The notes under the pieces were generated by a model. It did no database searches, was not told the origin of the DNA, and worked only from the letters and a program-made list of their open reading frames with translations. A program made the translations under genes and the position numbers. A stretch of 64,000 nucleotides of DNA from Bacteroidales bacterium (GTDB lineage: Bacteria > Bacteroidota > Bacteroidia > Bacteroidales > UBA7960): assembly GCA_007118495.1 (NCBI GenBank), contig SKRM01000026.1:62001-126000 (forward strand), in the 5' to 3' direction. Every line of letters starts with the position of its first letter. The first letter of the stretch is position 1. Of the stretch, positions 63,930 through 64,000 are shown one piece after another.

Positions 63930-64000
63930 ATGGGTATACAAGCTTTTTTCGATACCAGACTCAGCCGGTTTTTGCTGCTTGTCGTTCTCATGGTTGGGTT
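63930..64000 (+). CDS. start of a protein cut by the window edge, with N-terminal hydrophobic segment
   Basis: The ATG at 63930, 11 bases after the TonB receptor stop, opens a frame with no stop to the window end: about 23 codons with MGIQAFFDTRLSRF followed by a hydrophobic run (LLLVVLMVG). This could be a signal peptide or membrane anchor. Too short to assign a family. Close spacing suggests an operon with the receptor. Confidence 0.55.
   Translation, partial: MGIQAFFDTRLSRFLLLVVLMVG

Noticed and set aside
1-64000. tRNA, rRNA, CRISPR, transposase or phage genes
   Set aside because: No such sequences were recognised on either strand; all larger gaps are under 300 bases and are accounted for by promoters, terminators or AT-rich spacers.

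Overview
The window is about 64 kb of chromosomal sequence from a member of the Bacteroidota, most likely Bacteroidales or Marinilabiliales-like; the exact taxon cannot be fixed from what I see. Lineage markers are a full Bat aerotolerance operon, the Rpb6-like RNA polymerase omega protein, a DUF4835 protein beside CoaBC, a TonB-dependent receptor with a carboxypeptidase-regulatory N-domain, a split transketolase, a FabI of Bacteroidales type, and promoters of the form TTTG-N19-21-TAnnTTTG instead of the sigma-70 pattern. Coding density is high and no intergenic gap exceeds 300 bases. I found no rRNA, tRNA, CRISPR array, insertion sequence or prophage. This is a core chromosomal region.

Layout. 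1-4.7 kb: the 5' part of clpB (minus), a dicarboxylate/amino acid:cation symporter, then rimM and rpsP (minus), where S16 carries a long repetitive acidic tail. 4.8-10.6 kb (plus): dnaE, trxA, a DUF58 protein and a membrane PAS/GAF sensor with no output domain. 10.6-19.2 kb (minus): an alpha-oxoamine synthase, a standalone M23-fold protein, uvrB, two rhomboid proteases, mutL, a small membrane protein and a DUF6580 membrane protein. 19.4-26.6 kb: a Spy/LTXXQ protein, a class A penicillin-binding protein, a sodium/solute symporter, a DMT exporter, a His/Asp-rich lipoprotein, a PepSY-type membrane protein and an unrecognised protein. 26.7-31.9 kb (plus): ettA, both transketolase subunits, and an ECF sigma / putative anti-sigma / Spy-like cassette. 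31.9-40.2 kb (minus): moxR-DUF58-accessory-batA-batB-batC-batD-batE. 40.4-44.0 kb (plus): an ABC transporter with a YtrA-type GntR regulator, a GIN-domain protein and an FkbM methyltransferase. 44.1-47.9 kb (minus): a TPR protein and gyrA. 48.1-50.8 kb: clpC. 50.8-54.5 kb (minus): etfB-etfA-acyl-CoA dehydrogenase. 54.6-60.5 kb (minus): bamD-rpoZ-coaBC-DUF4835-recN-fabI. 60.6-64 kb: a LiaF-like membrane protein, a TonB-dependent receptor and the start of one more gene.

Themes. Many genes serve envelope homeostasis and stress (Bat complex, ECF sigma/Spy cassette, YtrA-type ABC operon, GIN and LiaF-like proteins, BamD, PBP1A, rhomboids, ClpB/ClpC). Others serve replication and repair (DnaE, UvrB, MutL, RecN, GyrA) or central and lipid metabolism (transketolase, ETF/ACAD, FabI, CoaBC, alpha-oxoamine synthase). 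I see no plainly new large system. The most unusual points are a YtrA-like operator on the start site of the ABC operon, a standalone M23 domain of a type I recall mainly from multidomain aminotransferases, a PAS/GAF protein that ends where a kinase would begin, a Cys-rich tail on FabI, and a repeat-built tail on S16.
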